From Pseudoxanthomonas sp. PXM03 (GTDB lineage: Bacteria > Pseudomonadota > Gammaproteobacteria > Xanthomonadales > Xanthomonadaceae): 64,000 bases of DNA. Positions 55,918 to 64,000 of this stretch are shown one piece after another. Under the pieces are notes generated by a model. It saw only the letters and a program-made list of their open reading frames with translations. It was not told the DNA's origin and ran no database searches. Location: assembly GCF_014852005.1 (NCBI RefSeq), contig NZ_JACVAU010000001.1, positions 1,200,001-1,264,000 of the forward strand, in the 5' to 3' direction. The first letter of the stretch is position 1. Every line of letters begins with the position of its first letter. A program made the position numbers and the translations under genes.

Positions 55918-56001
55918 CGGGTCAGGATCATCGGAGGGGCTGATGACCCTGACGGACCGGTGCGACGGATGTGACCAGAACCGGCACTGCAGGTGCCGGG
56001 C

Positions 56002-56499
56002 TCAGCCGCCGGTGGCGGGCTGGATGCGGATGCGGTCTTCTTCCGGCGCTGCATCGGCCGGTGCGGGGGCGGGCGTTTCCTGCGGCTGCGGTACCGGCGC
56101 GGGCGCAGGCGCGGGGCGCCGCATCCACATCACGGCCGCAGCCAGGGCGATCAGCGCCAGCAGGACCAGACGGATGCGCCAGGCCCACGACCGCCGCGGC
56201 GCGGCGTCGGCTTCCTGGTCGGTGCGGAACGTCAGCGTGGGCCCCTGGCCCGGACGCGTGGTCTCCAGCAGGCCGGCTTCGCGCAGCAGTGCGCGGGCGC
56301 GTGGCTGGTCCTCGGCATGGCGTACCCACAGCGCGGGCTGCAGCTGGGCCTTCACCGGTTCGGTATAGCTGAATTGTCCGCCGCGCTTGCTCTGGTAGGA
56401 GCGGCCGTTGCTGATGAAGACGGGAATGCCCGCCTCGGTCAGCATCTTGGCCACGCCTTCGACGGTCTCGATCCGCTGGCTGGAGAACACTTGCCGCAT
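56002..56499 (-). CDS. DUF2007-type 'pathogenicity-like' protein
   Basis: 165 residues. The first part (about 1-70) fits the DUF2007/putative signal-transducing protein pattern: RQVFSSQRIETVEGVAKMLTEAGIPVFISNGRS. One membrane helix lies at about 109-125 (IRLVLLALIALAAAVMW), followed by a Pro/Ala-rich tail. Related genes in Xanthomonas are labelled pathogenicity-like; the real function is unknown. It ends 84 bases after sigma copy 1 starts in the minus direction, and ten bases from tesB. Confidence 0.72.
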   Translation of the reverse strand: MRQVFSSQRIETVEGVAKMLTEAGIPVFISNGRSYQSKRGGQFSYTEPVKAQLQPALWVRHAEDQPRARALLREAGLLETTRPGQGPTLTFRTDQEADAAPRRSWAWRIRLVLLALIALAAAVMWMRRPAPAPAPVPQPQETPAPAPADAAPEEDRIRIQPATGG

Positions 56500-56509
56500 G
56501 CGTGCGCCC

Positions 56510-57427
56510 TCAGTCCTTCGCCGGCACGGCCGACGCCGCTTCCGCGTCCGGCACCACGCGGATCAGGCCTTCCTGCGCGGTGCTGGCGACCAGCCGGCCC
56601 TGGCGGTCGAAGATCTGTCCCCGCGCCAGGCCGCGCGAACCGCTCGCACTGGGGCTGTCGATGGAATACAGCAGCCAATCGTCCGCGCGGAACGGGCGAT
56701 GGAACCACAGCGCATGATCCAGTGACGCCATCTGCACGTTGGGCTGGTAGTAGCTGATGCCGTGCGGGTAGGTGGCCGTGCCCAGCAACTGGAAATCGGA
56801 GGCATAGGCGAGCAGCGCGCGATGCAGTTCGGGCGAATCGCCCACGGGTTCGCTCAGGCGGAACCAGACCTGCTGGAACGGCGGGCGCTTGGGCGGGTTC
56901 AGTTCATCGCGCGGATAGACGTGGCGGAACTCGAACGGCCCGCGCCGCGACATCCAGCGCTGGACCTTCGGCGGCAAGGTGGCCATCACGTCCGCGGGCA
57001 CGGGTGGGGCATTGGCGATGTCTTCCGGCTGCGGGACTTCCGGCATCGACAATTGATGTTCCGCGCCGTCTTCCCCGGCCTGGAACGACGCGGCGCAGAA
57101 GAAGATCACCCGGCCATGCTGGATGGCGGTCACCCGGCGCACCGAGAAGCTGCCGCCATCGCGCGTGCGGTCCACTTCGTAGACGATCGGGGCTTCGATG
57201 TTGCCGGCACGCAGGAAGTACGCATGCAGGGAATGTGCGCGGCGCTCGCCGCTGCTGCCATCCACGGTGGCCTGTGCGGCCGACAGCGCCTGGCCCAGTA
57301 CCTGGCCGCCAAAGACATACTTGGTGCCGATGTCGCGGCTCTGGCCGCGGAACAGGTTGTCTTCCAGCCGCTCCAGCGACAGCAGTTCGATCAGTTCGGA
57401 GACGACGGGTTCGGGAGCGGGGGACAA
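56510..57427 (-). CDS. tesB: Acyl-CoA thioesterase II (TesB)
   Basis: 305 residues, two hot-dog domains. The N-domain has LEDNLFRGQSRDIGTKYVFGGQVLGQALSAAQATV and HSLHAYFLRAG. The C-domain has LAYASDFQLLGTATYPHG and ASLDHALWFHRPFRADDWLLY. It hydrolyses medium to long acyl-CoA. The start is uncertain: no ATG is near; TTG 57427 best fits the family length, but lacks a good ribosome site. A consensus TATAAT lies 31-36 bases upstream (57458-57463). Confidence 0.88.
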   Translation of the reverse strand: MSPAPEPVVSELIELLSLERLEDNLFRGQSRDIGTKYVFGGQVLGQALSAAQATVDGSSGERRAHSLHAYFLRAGNIEAPIVYEVDRTRDGGSFSVRRVTAIQHGRVIFFCAASFQAGEDGAEHQLSMPEVPQPEDIANAPPVPADVMATLPPKVQRWMSRRGPFEFRHVYPRDELNPPKRPPFQQVWFRLSEPVGDSPELHRALLAYASDFQLLGTATYPHGISYYQPNVQMASLDHALWFHRPFRADDWLLYSIDSPSASGSRGLARGQIFDRQGRLVASTAQEGLIRVVPDAEAASAVPAKD

Positions 57428-57457
57428 GGGCGCGATGCCTGTGGCGATGACCGGCGA

Positions 57458-57463
57458 ATTATA
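57458..57463 (-). promoter_or_regulatory. -10 box upstream of tesB
   Basis: TATAAT on the minus strand, a perfect consensus, lies 31 bases before the proposed TTG start. A -35 would fall inside the REP arm at 57474-57496 and no good match is seen. Confidence 0.5.
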
Positions 57464-57473
57464 GCGGCCAGCC

Positions 57474-57547
57474 TGTAGGAGGGGCTTGAGCCCCGACGCT
57501 TCTGGCGGCTCCCAACGCGAAGCATCGGGGCTCAAGCCCCTCCTACA
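57474..57547. repeat. GTAG-headed palindromic repeat overlapping the ampD stop
   Basis: Arms 57474-57496 and 57525-57547 are perfect 23-base inverted copies: TGTAGGAGGGGCTTGAGCCC plus CGA. The ampD stop (57543-57545) is within the right arm. Close relative of 4552-4620. Confidence 0.85.
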
Positions 57548-58127
57548 CGGGATGGTCTGGCACCAGGCGCTCCAGTGGGGTGGCGCGCAGCACGGCATCC
57601 CAAGGGAACAGCGGGCCGGGATCCATCTTGCGCGGCACGCTGACGTCCGGGTCGTCGCTGGCGGGTTCGCGCGCGGTGTCCAGTTCTTCGTGCCCGGCGA
57701 TGTAGCGCAGCGCGGGCAGTTCCTGCCGCAGATGCTCTAGCAGCGCTTTCAGGGCGTCGATCTGCGCGTCGGGGTAGGGCTGTTCCATCTTCTGGCTGCC
57801 GACGGCGAGCCAGTCGGGATAGCGTCCGGTATTGACCAGTTCGATGCCGACCGAGCGCGGGTTGTAGCCGCGCACATGGTGGGCGACGCGGTCCGGCCGC
57901 ACATAGACGTGCACGCTGCCGTCCCGGTCGATGTAGTAGTGGCCGCTGTTGCCGGTGCCGGACGCATGCAGGATGCGTTCGCCGTACTCGCGAGCCATCG
58001 CCAGGTCGGGCAGCTCGGTGCAGTGGATCACCACCAGGTCGATCTGCGCCAGCGGACGCGCATCCAGCTTCTCCTCGTAGGGCAGCGGATCGACGATGCA
58101 AGCGAAAGTGGGGCGTTCGGTGCTCAT
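57543..58127 (-). CDS. N-acetylmuramoyl-L-alanine amidase, AmpD type
   Basis: 194 residues. The amidase_2 fold has zinc ligand H35 (LVVIHCTE), then HYYIDRDGSVHVYVRPDRVAHHVRG, then SVGIELVN, then YIAGHEELDT, and KMDPGPLFPWD for the second His/Asp pair. It cleaves the amide between MurNAc and L-Ala, in recycling or lysis. There is no signal peptide, so it is more likely cytosolic (AmpD-like). The last codon is followed by TAG from the REP arm, which supplies the stop. Confidence 0.9.
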   Translation of the reverse strand: MSTERPTFACIVDPLPYEEKLDARPLAQIDLVVIHCTELPDLAMAREYGERILHASGTGNSGHYYIDRDGSVHVYVRPDRVAHHVRGYNPRSVGIELVNTGRYPDWLAVGSQKMEQPYPDAQIDALKALLEHLRQELPALRYIAGHEELDTAREPASDDPDVSVPRKMDPGPLFPWDAVLRATPLERLVPDHPV

Positions 58128-58205
58128 GCGCCGATGCTAGCAGGCGGGGGCGGGCCGTAGCCCGGTCCGGTAAACTGGCGGCCTTCCCCGCCAAGCCGGT
58201 TCCTC

Positions 58206-58697
58206 ATGCCGCTCAACCCCGAATCCCCGCTGGCCAAGCTCATGGCCACCCTGCCGCGTGCCGGCAAGGTGGAGTGGATCGGCCTGCGGCCGGCCCGCGA
58301 TGAGATCATGGTCGCCACCGGGATCGTCGAAGCCGTCACCGGCGTTGGCCTGGTCGGGGACCGCTACAAGGGCGGCAGCGGCAAGCGTGGCATCACCCTG
58401 ATCCAGGCCGAGCACCTGCCGGTGATCGCAGCGCTCGCGCAGCGTCCGGACCTGGTGCCCGCGCTGCTACGACGGAACATGGTCGTCTCCGGCATTCCGC
58501 TGATCGCCCTGAAGGAGCGTCGTTTCCGCATCGGCGACGCGGTGTTCGAGGGCACCGAGGAGTGCGATCCGTGTTCGCGCATGGAAGATGCGCTGGGCCC
58601 TGGCGGCTACAACGCGATGCGCGGCCATGGCGGCCTGTGCGCGCGCGTCGTCGAGGGCGGCACGTTCCGCGTCGGCGACGTGGTGGAAGCGCTGTGA
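58206..58697 (+). CDS. MOSC-domain protein
   Basis: 163 residues. The MOSC fold shows KVEWIGLRPARDEIM, GLVGDRYKGGSGKRGITLIQAEHL, and the conserved cysteine in EECDPCSRMEDALG. GGYNAMRGHGGLCARVVEGG ends the domain. Such proteins bind sulfur on a cysteine and work in molybdenum cofactor or sulfur transfer. The substrate is unknown. The ATG at 58206 has TAAACT (58170-58175) upstream as a possible -10. It overlaps the next gene by one base (TGATG). Confidence 0.87.
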   Translation: MPLNPESPLAKLMATLPRAGKVEWIGLRPARDEIMVATGIVEAVTGVGLVGDRYKGGSGKRGITLIQAEHLPVIAALAQRPDLVPALLRRNMVVSGIPLIALKERRFRIGDAVFEGTEECDPCSRMEDALGPGGYNAMRGHGGLCARVVEGGTFRVGDVVEAL

Positions 58698-59221
58698 TGC
58701 GTGGCCACTGCATCCTGTCGCACGGCTTCGAGAGCGGCCCCGACGCCACCAAGGTCACCGCGCTGGCGGATGTCGCCGAACGCCTGGGTTGGAGCCACGA
58801 ACGTCCCGACTACACGGACCTCGACGCGCGGCGTGATGTCAGTTCGCTGGGCGATGTGGTGGCGCGGCTGGATCGCCTGCGTGGCCTGGCGCAGGCGGCG
58901 GCCGCGCGCGGCCCCGTGGTGCTGGCCGGTTCCAGCCTCGGCGCCTATATCGCCGGCCGCATCTCGCGCGAGGTTCCGGTGCGCGGCCTGTTCCTGATGG
59001 CACCGCCGATCAGCATGGGCCCGCTGCCGGAACTTGACGCCGCCGCGGTGCCGGTTTCCGTCATCCACGGGTGGGATGACGAACTGATTCCCGCGCAGGC
59101 CGTGGTCGACTGGGCGCACGCGCGCCGCGCCCGCCTGCTGCTGGTGAACGACGGGCACCGGTTGTCGGACCACGTGGCTGCGTCGGCGGAGGCATTCGGG
59201 CAGTTGCTCGCCAGTCTTTGA
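58697..59221 (+). CDS. Alpha/beta hydrolase
   Basis: 174 residues. The nucleophile elbow is AGSSLGAY (GxSxG; serine near residue 75). The oxyanion turn HGFESGPD is at the start. The late Asp and His of the triad are in IHGWDDELIP and NDGHRL. Small RBBP9/YfhR-like hydrolases have this length. The ATG at 58697 overlaps the MOSC stop (TGATG), so both are translated together. Confidence 0.87.
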   Translation: MRGHCILSHGFESGPDATKVTALADVAERLGWSHERPDYTDLDARRDVSSLGDVVARLDRLRGLAQAAAARGPVVLAGSSLGAYIAGRISREVPVRGLFLMAPPISMGPLPELDAAAVPVSVIHGWDDELIPAQAVVDWAHARRARLLLVNDGHRLSDHVAASAEAFGQLLASL

Positions 59222-59374
59222 TTTTCCCTGCCGTCATTCCGGCGCATGCCGGGCTTTCAACCGCCGAACGGCGGGTCATCCATCTTGCTTTCTGTCACTG
59301 CCAAGGTCGGAAGCAACATCGACATGGCTCCCTGCTTTCGCGGGGATGACGACGCTCAATATCCGAGGTTTCCC

Positions 59375-61510
59375 TTGAAGTTCTTCGTCTCCTGCGCCAA
59401 AGGCCTGGAATACCTGCTCGCCGATGAGCTGCTTGCGCTCGGCGTCCCCAAGGCCACCGCCACCGTCGCGGGCGTGAATGCCGATGGCGAACCGCTGGAT
59501 GCCCAGCGCGCCGTGTTGTGGTCGCGCCTGGCCAGCCGCGTGTTGTGGGCCATTGCAGAGTTCGAGTGCCTCGATGAGCAGGCGCTGTATGACGGCGTGA
59601 TGGCGATCGCATGGGAGCAGCACACGCGGCCGGAGCTGACGCTGGCGGTCGATGCCCATGTCTCCGGCGAAGCCATCACCCACGCGCGCTACGCCGCGCA
59701 GCGCGTCAAGGATGCGGTGGTCGACCGCCTGCGCCAGCAGGGGCTGGAGCGGCCCTCGGTGGACGTGGAACAGCCCGACGTGCGCATCAATCTGTCGCTG
59801 CGCAAGGGGCGCGCGACGATCTCCATCGATCTGGGTGGCGGGCCGATGCATCGTCGGGGTTGGCGGCAGGCACAGAACGAAGCGCCCTTGAAGGAAAACC
59901 TCGCGGCCGCCGTGCTGATGCGTGGCGGCTGGCCGGCGCTGTACCACGAAGGGGGCGCGTTGCTGGACCCGATGTGCGGCAGCGGCACGCTGCTGATCGA
60001 AGGCGCATTGATGGCGGCCGATGTCGCACCCGGCCTGCAGCGGCACGGCAGCCTGTTGCCGTCGCGCTGGCTGGGCTTCGATGCGGAGGCGTGGCGTGCC
60101 CTGTTCGCCGACGCGGTGCAGCGCGAATCCGAGGGCCGCAAGGCCCTCAGGCCGGCCTTCTTCGGCAGCGATGTCGACCTGGGGTCGATCCGCGCTGCCC
60201 GGGACAACGCGGTGCTCGCAGGCCTGGCCGGCCAGTTGCAGTTCGAGGCATGCGACGTGGCGCAATTGCCCGTGCGCGAAGAACCACGCGGCCTGGTGGT
60301 CTGCAATCCGCCCTACGACGAACGCTTGGCGGCCGACGCCGCGCTGTATCGCGCGCTGGGGGATGCGTTGCAGCGCGCGGTGCCGCAATGGCGGGCCAGC
60401 CTGCTGTGCGGCAATGCGGAGCTGGGGTATGCCACCGGCCTGCGCGCCGGCAAGAAGTACCAGTTGTTCAACGGGGCCATCGAGTGCGCCCTGATCGTCT
60501 GCGACCCGGTCGCGGTGCCTGCACGCGAACCGCGCGAGGCGCGTCCGCTGTCGGACGGCGCGCAGATGGTGGCCAACCGCCTGCGCAAGAATCTGAAGAA
60601 GTTCAAGAGCTGGCGCGCGCGCGACGGCGTCACGTGCTACCGCGTCTACGACGCCGACCTGCCCGAGTACGCCGCCGCCATCGACGTGTATGCCGAGGAA
60701 GGCGGGGAGGCGCGGACTTTCCTGCACGTGCAGGAATACGCCGCGCCCGCCACCATTCCCGAGCACGACGTACGTCGCCGTTTCAGCGAGCTGCTGGCGG
60801 CCACGCGCGAGGTGTTCGGCGTGCCGCAGGAGCAGATCGCGGTGAAGTCGCGCGAACGCGGCAAGGGCGGCGCGAAGTACGGCCGCATGCAGCAGCGGGA
60901 CGAATTCGTCGTGGTGCGCGAATCGGGTGCGCTGCTGCGGGTGAACCTGTTCGACTACCTGGACACGGGCCTGTTCCTCGACCACCGGCCGCTGCGTTGG
61001 CGCATGGCGCAGGAAGCGCGCGGCAAGCGGTTCCTCAACCTGTTCTGCTACACCGGCGTGGCCAGCGTGCAGGCGGCGGTGGCGGGCGCGGCGACCACGA
61101 CCAGCGTCGACCTTTCCGCGACCTACCTGCAGTGGTGCGCTGACAACCTGGCCGAGAACGGCCTTGGCGGTTCAAAGCATCGTCTGGTGCAGGCCGATGC
61201 CATGCGTTGGCTGGAAGCGGAGCAGGGCGAGTACGACCTGGTCTTCTGCGACCCGCCCACATTCTCCAATTCCGCCCGTGCCGACGACTTCGACGTGCAG
61301 AAGGAGCAGGTGCGCCTGTTGCGCGCGGCGGTCGCCCGCCTGGCGCCGGGCGGCGTGCTGTACTTCAGCAACAACTTCCGCCGCTTCAAGCTGGACGAGG
61401 ATGCGGTAGCCGAGTTCGCGCGCTGCGAGGACATCAGCGCGAAAACCATTCCCCCGGATTTCGAGCGCAACGCCCGCATCCACCGCGCGTGGCGGCTGAC
61501 GCGGGCGTAA
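59375..61510 (+). CDS. rlmL: 23S rRNA (G2445-N2)/(G2069-N7)-methyltransferase RlmKL
   Basis: 711 residues, a fusion of two methyltransferases. The N-terminal THUMP part is followed by RlmL with the catalytic CNPPYDER (310-317). The C-terminal RlmK half has [19 protein letters not shown] and [10 protein letters not shown] (D626-P627-P628). It methylates two bases of 23S rRNA. Start: TTG 59375 with GAGG six bases ahead; the protein then begins [14 protein letters not shown], the family start. The frame upstream to 59246 is not coding. Confidence 0.95.
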   Translation: MKFFVSCAKGLEYLLADELLALGVPKATATVAGVNADGEPLDAQRAVLWSRLASRVLWAIAEFECLDEQALYDGVMAIAWEQHTRPELTLAVDAHVSGEAITHARYAAQRVKDAVVDRLRQQGLERPSVDVEQPDVRINLSLRKGRATISIDLGGGPMHRRGWRQAQNEAPLKENLAAAVLMRGGWPALYHEGGALLDPMCGSGTLLIEGALMAADVAPGLQRHGSLLPSRWLGFDAEAWRALFADAVQRESEGRKALRPAFFGSDVDLGSIRAARDNAVLAGLAGQLQFEACDVAQLPVREEPRGLVVCNPPYDERLAADAALYRALGDALQRAVPQWRASLLCGNAELGYATGLRAGKKYQLFNGAIECALIVCDPVAVPAREPREARPLSDGAQMVANRLRKNLKKFKSWRARDGVTCYRVYDADLPEYAAAIDVYAEEGGEARTFLHVQEYAAPATIPEHDVRRRFSELLAATREVFGVPQEQIAVKSRERGKGGAKYGRMQQRDEFVVVRESGALLRVNLFDYLDTGLFLDHRPLRWRMAQEARGKRFLNLFCYTGVASVQAAVAGAATTTSVDLSATYLQWCADNLAENGLGGSKHRLVQADAMRWLEAEQGEYDLVFCDPPTFSNSARADDFDVQKEQVRLLRAAVARLAPGGVLYFSNNFRRFKLDEDAVAEFARCEDISAKTIPPDFERNARIHRAWRLTRA

Positions 61511-61516
61511 GCCGCC

Positions 61517-62362
61517 TCAACCGACGATGAGGACGAAGTCGCCGCGCTGGGATGCCATCGACAGGGCCAGCGTGCTCCGGCTGGAGGCCAGGTCGGCGGC
61601 GGAGAGGGCCGTGCTCGGTGGGTGCGCGCGATAGCTGGCGTCTTCGGCGAGCGTGTCCCGCACCACATAGCCCATCAGCACGTTGACCAGTTCGCCCAGC
61701 GCATCGACGGCGAGTTCTTCGTCGCATTCCTCCGGCGTGATCGACAGCAATGAGCAGGCCATGGCCCGGGCGGTGGCGCGACTGCAGCCCACGCCGACCA
61801 GCAGGGATTCCGAACCGGCGTCGATGCGTACGTGCGCGGTGACGTCGCAGGCATCCAGCACGGCATCGTCCGCGATGCCCGATGCCTGGCACTGGCTGCC
61901 GGCCAGGCGCGGAAACAGCCGATTGCAGACCCGGATGGTGCTGGTGGCCATGTCGGCCAGCGTGTGGCCGGCAATGCCCAGCGCCAGCGCATGGTTGGCT
62001 TCGTCGAGGTCACGGCGATGGGCGACCAGTTCGGCGTCGAGCAGTTCTGCGCTCACCGCGCCCTGCTCGACCAGGATCTGGCCAAACAGCTTGCGGCCTT
62101 TCTTCTGGGCGGTCAGCAGTACATCGAGTTGCCCGGCATCCAGCAGGCCCATTTCCAGGGCGATGTCGCCGAAGCGCCGGTCTTCGGCACGCTGGCGCTC
62201 GTTGATGCGGCGGGCCTGCGCGGCATCCAGCATGCGATGGTGGACGGCCAGCTCGCCGAGCAGGGGATTGGACGCACGCTGCGCATCGAGCGCGGCGAGG
62301 AGTTGTGCGGAGGTGATGGTGCCGCGTTCCAGCAGGAACTGGCCCAGGAATTTCGCTGCCAT
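61517..62362 (-). CDS. CheX-like protein with GspE/MshEN-like N-terminal repeats
   Basis: 281 residues. The first half has two or three repeats like the GspE-N/MshEN c-di-GMP module: LGQFLLERGTITSAQLLAAL, FGDIALEMGLLDAGQLDVLL, FGQILVEQGAVSAELLDAEL. The second half resembles CheX/CheC: ALGELVNVLMGYVVRD (a phosphatase-like ExxN pattern: E232/N235 approx) . It lies 43 bases after the response regulator, so it may dephosphorylate or respond to it. c-di-GMP binding is inference from the repeat pattern. Confidence 0.72.
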   Translation of the reverse strand: MAAKFLGQFLLERGTITSAQLLAALDAQRASNPLLGELAVHHRMLDAAQARRINERQRAEDRRFGDIALEMGLLDAGQLDVLLTAQKKGRKLFGQILVEQGAVSAELLDAELVAHRRDLDEANHALALGIAGHTLADMATSTIRVCNRLFPRLAGSQCQASGIADDAVLDACDVTAHVRIDAGSESLLVGVGCSRATARAMACSLLSITPEECDEELAVDALGELVNVLMGYVVRDTLAEDASYRAHPPSTALSAADLASSRSTLALSMASQRGDFVLIVG

Positions 62363-62405
62363 GGTGTCGTCTCGTGCGGAAGTGAAGGAAGGGCGTGCGC
62401 GGCGG

Positions 62406-62774
62406 TCAGGCGACCGCTTCGTGCAGCACGCGATCCATCACTTCGGGATCGATGGGTTTCTGCAGGTACGACCGCGCGCCCAACTTCAGGCATTCCTCGA
62501 TGTCGCTCTGTGCGCCGAGCGAGCTGAGGATCACCACGCGCGCCGCCGGATCCTGCGCGAGGATGCGGCTGAGGGCCTGCTTGCCGTCGCATTCGGGCAT
62601 CACCAGGTCCATCAGCACCAGGTCGGGGTGCAAGGCCTGGTACTGGTTGACGGCCTCGTGGCCGTTGCCGGCTTCGCCGACCACTTCAAAACCGCAATCG
62701 GCAAGTTGGCGCGCAGCCAGCATGCGCAGTGCGCGCGAGTCGTCGCAAAGCAGGACGGTCGGACGTGACGTCAT
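62406..62774 (-). CDS. Single-domain response regulator (CheY-like)
   Basis: 122 residues. The receiver has D11, D12, the phospho-acceptor D56 (LMDLVMPE), T/S (ILSSLG) and K (SYLQKP). No output domain. It is likely the partner of the CheX-like gene. No kinase is in the window nearby. Confidence 0.93.
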   Translation of the reverse strand: MTSRPTVLLCDDSRALRMLAARQLADCGFEVVGEAGNGHEAVNQYQALHPDLVLMDLVMPECDGKQALSRILAQDPAARVVILSSLGAQSDIEECLKLGARSYLQKPIDPEVMDRVLHEAVA

Positions 62775-62900
62775 GGTGATGGATCCCCCTGTTGGATCGT
62801 TAGGGCCCCGCGGCGTTGGCCGACGCGGGGCGACATGTAGGCACTATCGGCCTGTCCGGGGAGATCTTGAGCGCGGGCGTGGGGCGATGCTCCGCAGATG

Positions 62901-64000
62901 TCAGGGCCGCGGGAGATTACCTGTCGCGAGCGCTTCCTCGATGCCGCTGAATGCCGAGCGCGCGCCGGCAGGGGAGCTTCCGGTATCGGTAGCGAAATAA
63001 GCCACGCCGGTACCCGCGCGCAGGTCCACCCACAGGCCCGAGCGCAGTCCGTACGCGTCGCCGGCGTGGCCGGCCCGTGCGATGCCATCACCGAAGGGAT
63101 CGTCGCCGCAGCCCGCCACCGGAGTGGCCAGCGTCTGCACGGCCAGTCCGTAGCGGCAGAAGAAGGCGTTCGCCTGGCCGCTGCCGGTGTCTTCCTCGTG
63201 GGTCACGCCGTTGCGGCCGTCGAACGTCCATTGAGGACCCAGGAGTGCGGCGACGCTGGCCGGTTGCAGCAGTCGCACGCCGTCCACCTCGCCGCGATTG
63301 AGCAGCAGGCGGCCGATCTTCGCCAGGCCGTTCGCGGAAATGCGCAGGCCGCCCTGCGGGGAGAACAGGGCGCCGTTCTCGCCGGGCTTCCAGCGCGCAA
63401 GGTCGCAGGCCGCCCCGTCCCCGACCACCACGGCGCAGGCCGGTTTGCCGGCACGGTTGTCATCGCGCACCGGTTGGCCATCGCGGTACAGCACGACGGC
63501 GCGCGCGGCTGTCGCGCTGTCGCAGCTTTCCCAGTTGAAGCAGGCATCGAGCGGCAGCGGATCGATCAGCAGTCGTCGCATCAGCAGGTCGAAACGTTCG
63601 CCGGTGGCATTCTCCATGGCCATCGCCACCAGCGGGAAATTGAGGTTGGTGTAGCGGAAGTGCGTGCCCGGCGCATGCGCGTCGTCCCAGGCCTTCGGAT
63701 CGTCGAGGATCGTCTTCAGTGGTTCGCCCAGCGGCGTGGCGTAGTAGCCGGCGGCGTCGGTGAGGCTGGACTGGTGCGACAGCAGCAGGCGCAGGGTGAT
63801 CGGCGTGGCGGGGAAGCGCGGGTGGCGCAGCGTCCAGCCCAGATATGTCGAGACGTCGGCATCGAGATCGAGCTTGCCGGCGTCGACCAGCCGCATCACG
63901 CCGATCGCGGTCACCAGCTTGGAGATGGAGGCGACGCGCACGGGATCGTCTGCGGTGACCTTGCGGCCGGTTGCGAGGTCCGCCATGCCTTCCGCACGGG
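62901..64000 (-). CDS. Serine hydrolase of the beta-lactamase/class C fold, 5' part outside
   Basis: The gene runs off the right edge; at least 365 residues are visible. The active-site SxxK is SISK, in [15 protein letters not shown] (FRYTNLN) fits the YxN motif. The third motif (KTG or HxG) is probably HAG in [10 protein letters not shown]. It is an esterase/D-aminopeptidase/beta-lactamase-like protein. No export signal can be judged because the N-terminus is missing. The first ATG in view (63986) is internal, since the frame is open to the edge and the residues before it fit the family. Confidence 0.86.
   Translation of the reverse strand, partial: RAEGMADLATGRKVTADDPVRVASISKLVTAIGVMRLVDAGKLDLDADVSTYLGWTLRHPRFPATPITLRLLLSHQSSLTDAAGYYATPLGEPLKTILDDPKAWDDAHAPGTHFRYTNLNFPLVAMAMENATGERFDLLMRRLLIDPLPLDACFNWESCDSATAARAVVLYRDGQPVRDDNRAGKPACAVVVGDGAACDLARWKPGENGALFSPQGGLRISANGLAKIGRLLLNRGEVDGVRLLQPASVAALLGPQWTFDGRNGVTHEEDTGSGQANAFFCRYGLAVQTLATPVAGCGDDPFGDGIARAGHAGDAYGLRSGLWVDLRAGTGVAYFATDTGSSPAGARSAFSGIEEALATGNLPRP

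Noticed and set aside
59222..59374. CGTCATTCC and GGGGATGACG pieces before rlmKL, as another repeat family
   Set aside because: Only short partial matches are visible; not enough to define an element.
59276..60985. Long minus-strand frame opposite rlmKL
   Set aside because: Antisense shadow with His/Gln/Arg-rich composition.

Overview
The window is GC-rich (roughly two-thirds G+C by eye), densely coding chromosome with no rRNA, tRNA, CRISPR, integrase or transposase that I could see. Gene order (murJ-ribF-ileS-lspA-ispH, GNAT-minC-minD-minE, gcvP behind a tandem glycine riboswitch) and protein character (TonB receptor of the Xanthomonas/Caulobacter kind, a secreted lysyl-endopeptidase-like protease, an ACE-like M2 dipeptidase, 'pathogenicity-like' DUF2007 protein) point to the Xanthomonadaceae/Lysobacteraceae, most like Pseudoxanthomonas or a near relative. 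This assignment rests on recognition, not on a search.

Layout. 1-6285 (+): cell-envelope and translation block (murJ end, ribF, ileS, lspA, ispH), with the coding overlaps of an operon from ribF to ileS. 6432-8046: small stress-type genes. 8507-22086 (-): a 13.6-kb run of minus-strand genes. Read 5' to 3' it holds katE, a hemerythrin protein, a TPR/winged-helix regulator, a Vgb-like beta-propeller, a DUF899 protein, a six-helix membrane protein, two tandem degenerate type-II dehydroquinase (AroQ-like) proteins, a 72-residue protein, then an ECF sigma/FecR/STN-TonB receptor trio followed by a periplasmic CehA/McbA (PHP) hydrolase. 22284-27192: VOC protein, SDR and its divergent LysR regulator, CPA2 antiporter, FAD monooxygenase. 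27267-30481: gcvP with its terminator, tandem glycine aptamers and -10 box. 30583-36708: Bcr/CflA pump, a small basic protein, a YdjM-like membrane protein, the serine protease and the M2 dipeptidase. 36927-39932 (-): GNAT, minC, minD, minE and an HExxH protein. 40112-44532 (+): DesK/NarL-type two-component pair, SRPBCC/GyrI-like membrane protein, DUF423 protein, AlkA glycosylase. 45205-48361 (-): SPFH-led operon of very small overlapping genes (RHH regulator, DUF4177, PH domain) ending in a VanY-type carboxypeptidase. 48482-53428: purT, exo/endonuclease-phosphatase, leucyltransferase bpt, PAP2, seven-EF-hand protein. 53475-64000: two tandem ECF sigma factors with membrane tails, DUF2007, tesB, ampD, MOSC, alpha/beta hydrolase, rlmKL, a CheX-like protein with a response regulator, and a beta-lactamase-fold hydrolase running off the end.

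Non-coding structure. Palindromic GTAG-headed repeats (REP/BIME-like) occur at 4552-4620, 5136-5199, 32281-32428, 36793-36915 and 57474-57547. In three of these the TAG of the repeat head is the stop codon of the neighbouring gene. A second repeat family, built on CCCTCTCCC/GGGAGAAGG hairpins, sits at 8141-8220 and 22722-22870.

Most promising for new biology: the tandem AroQ-like pseudoenzymes with their associated small protein; the sigma/FecR/receptor/PHP-hydrolase signalling-uptake cassette; the paired membrane-tethered ECF sigma factors; and the SPFH/RHH operon with a paired GATATC operator-like site.
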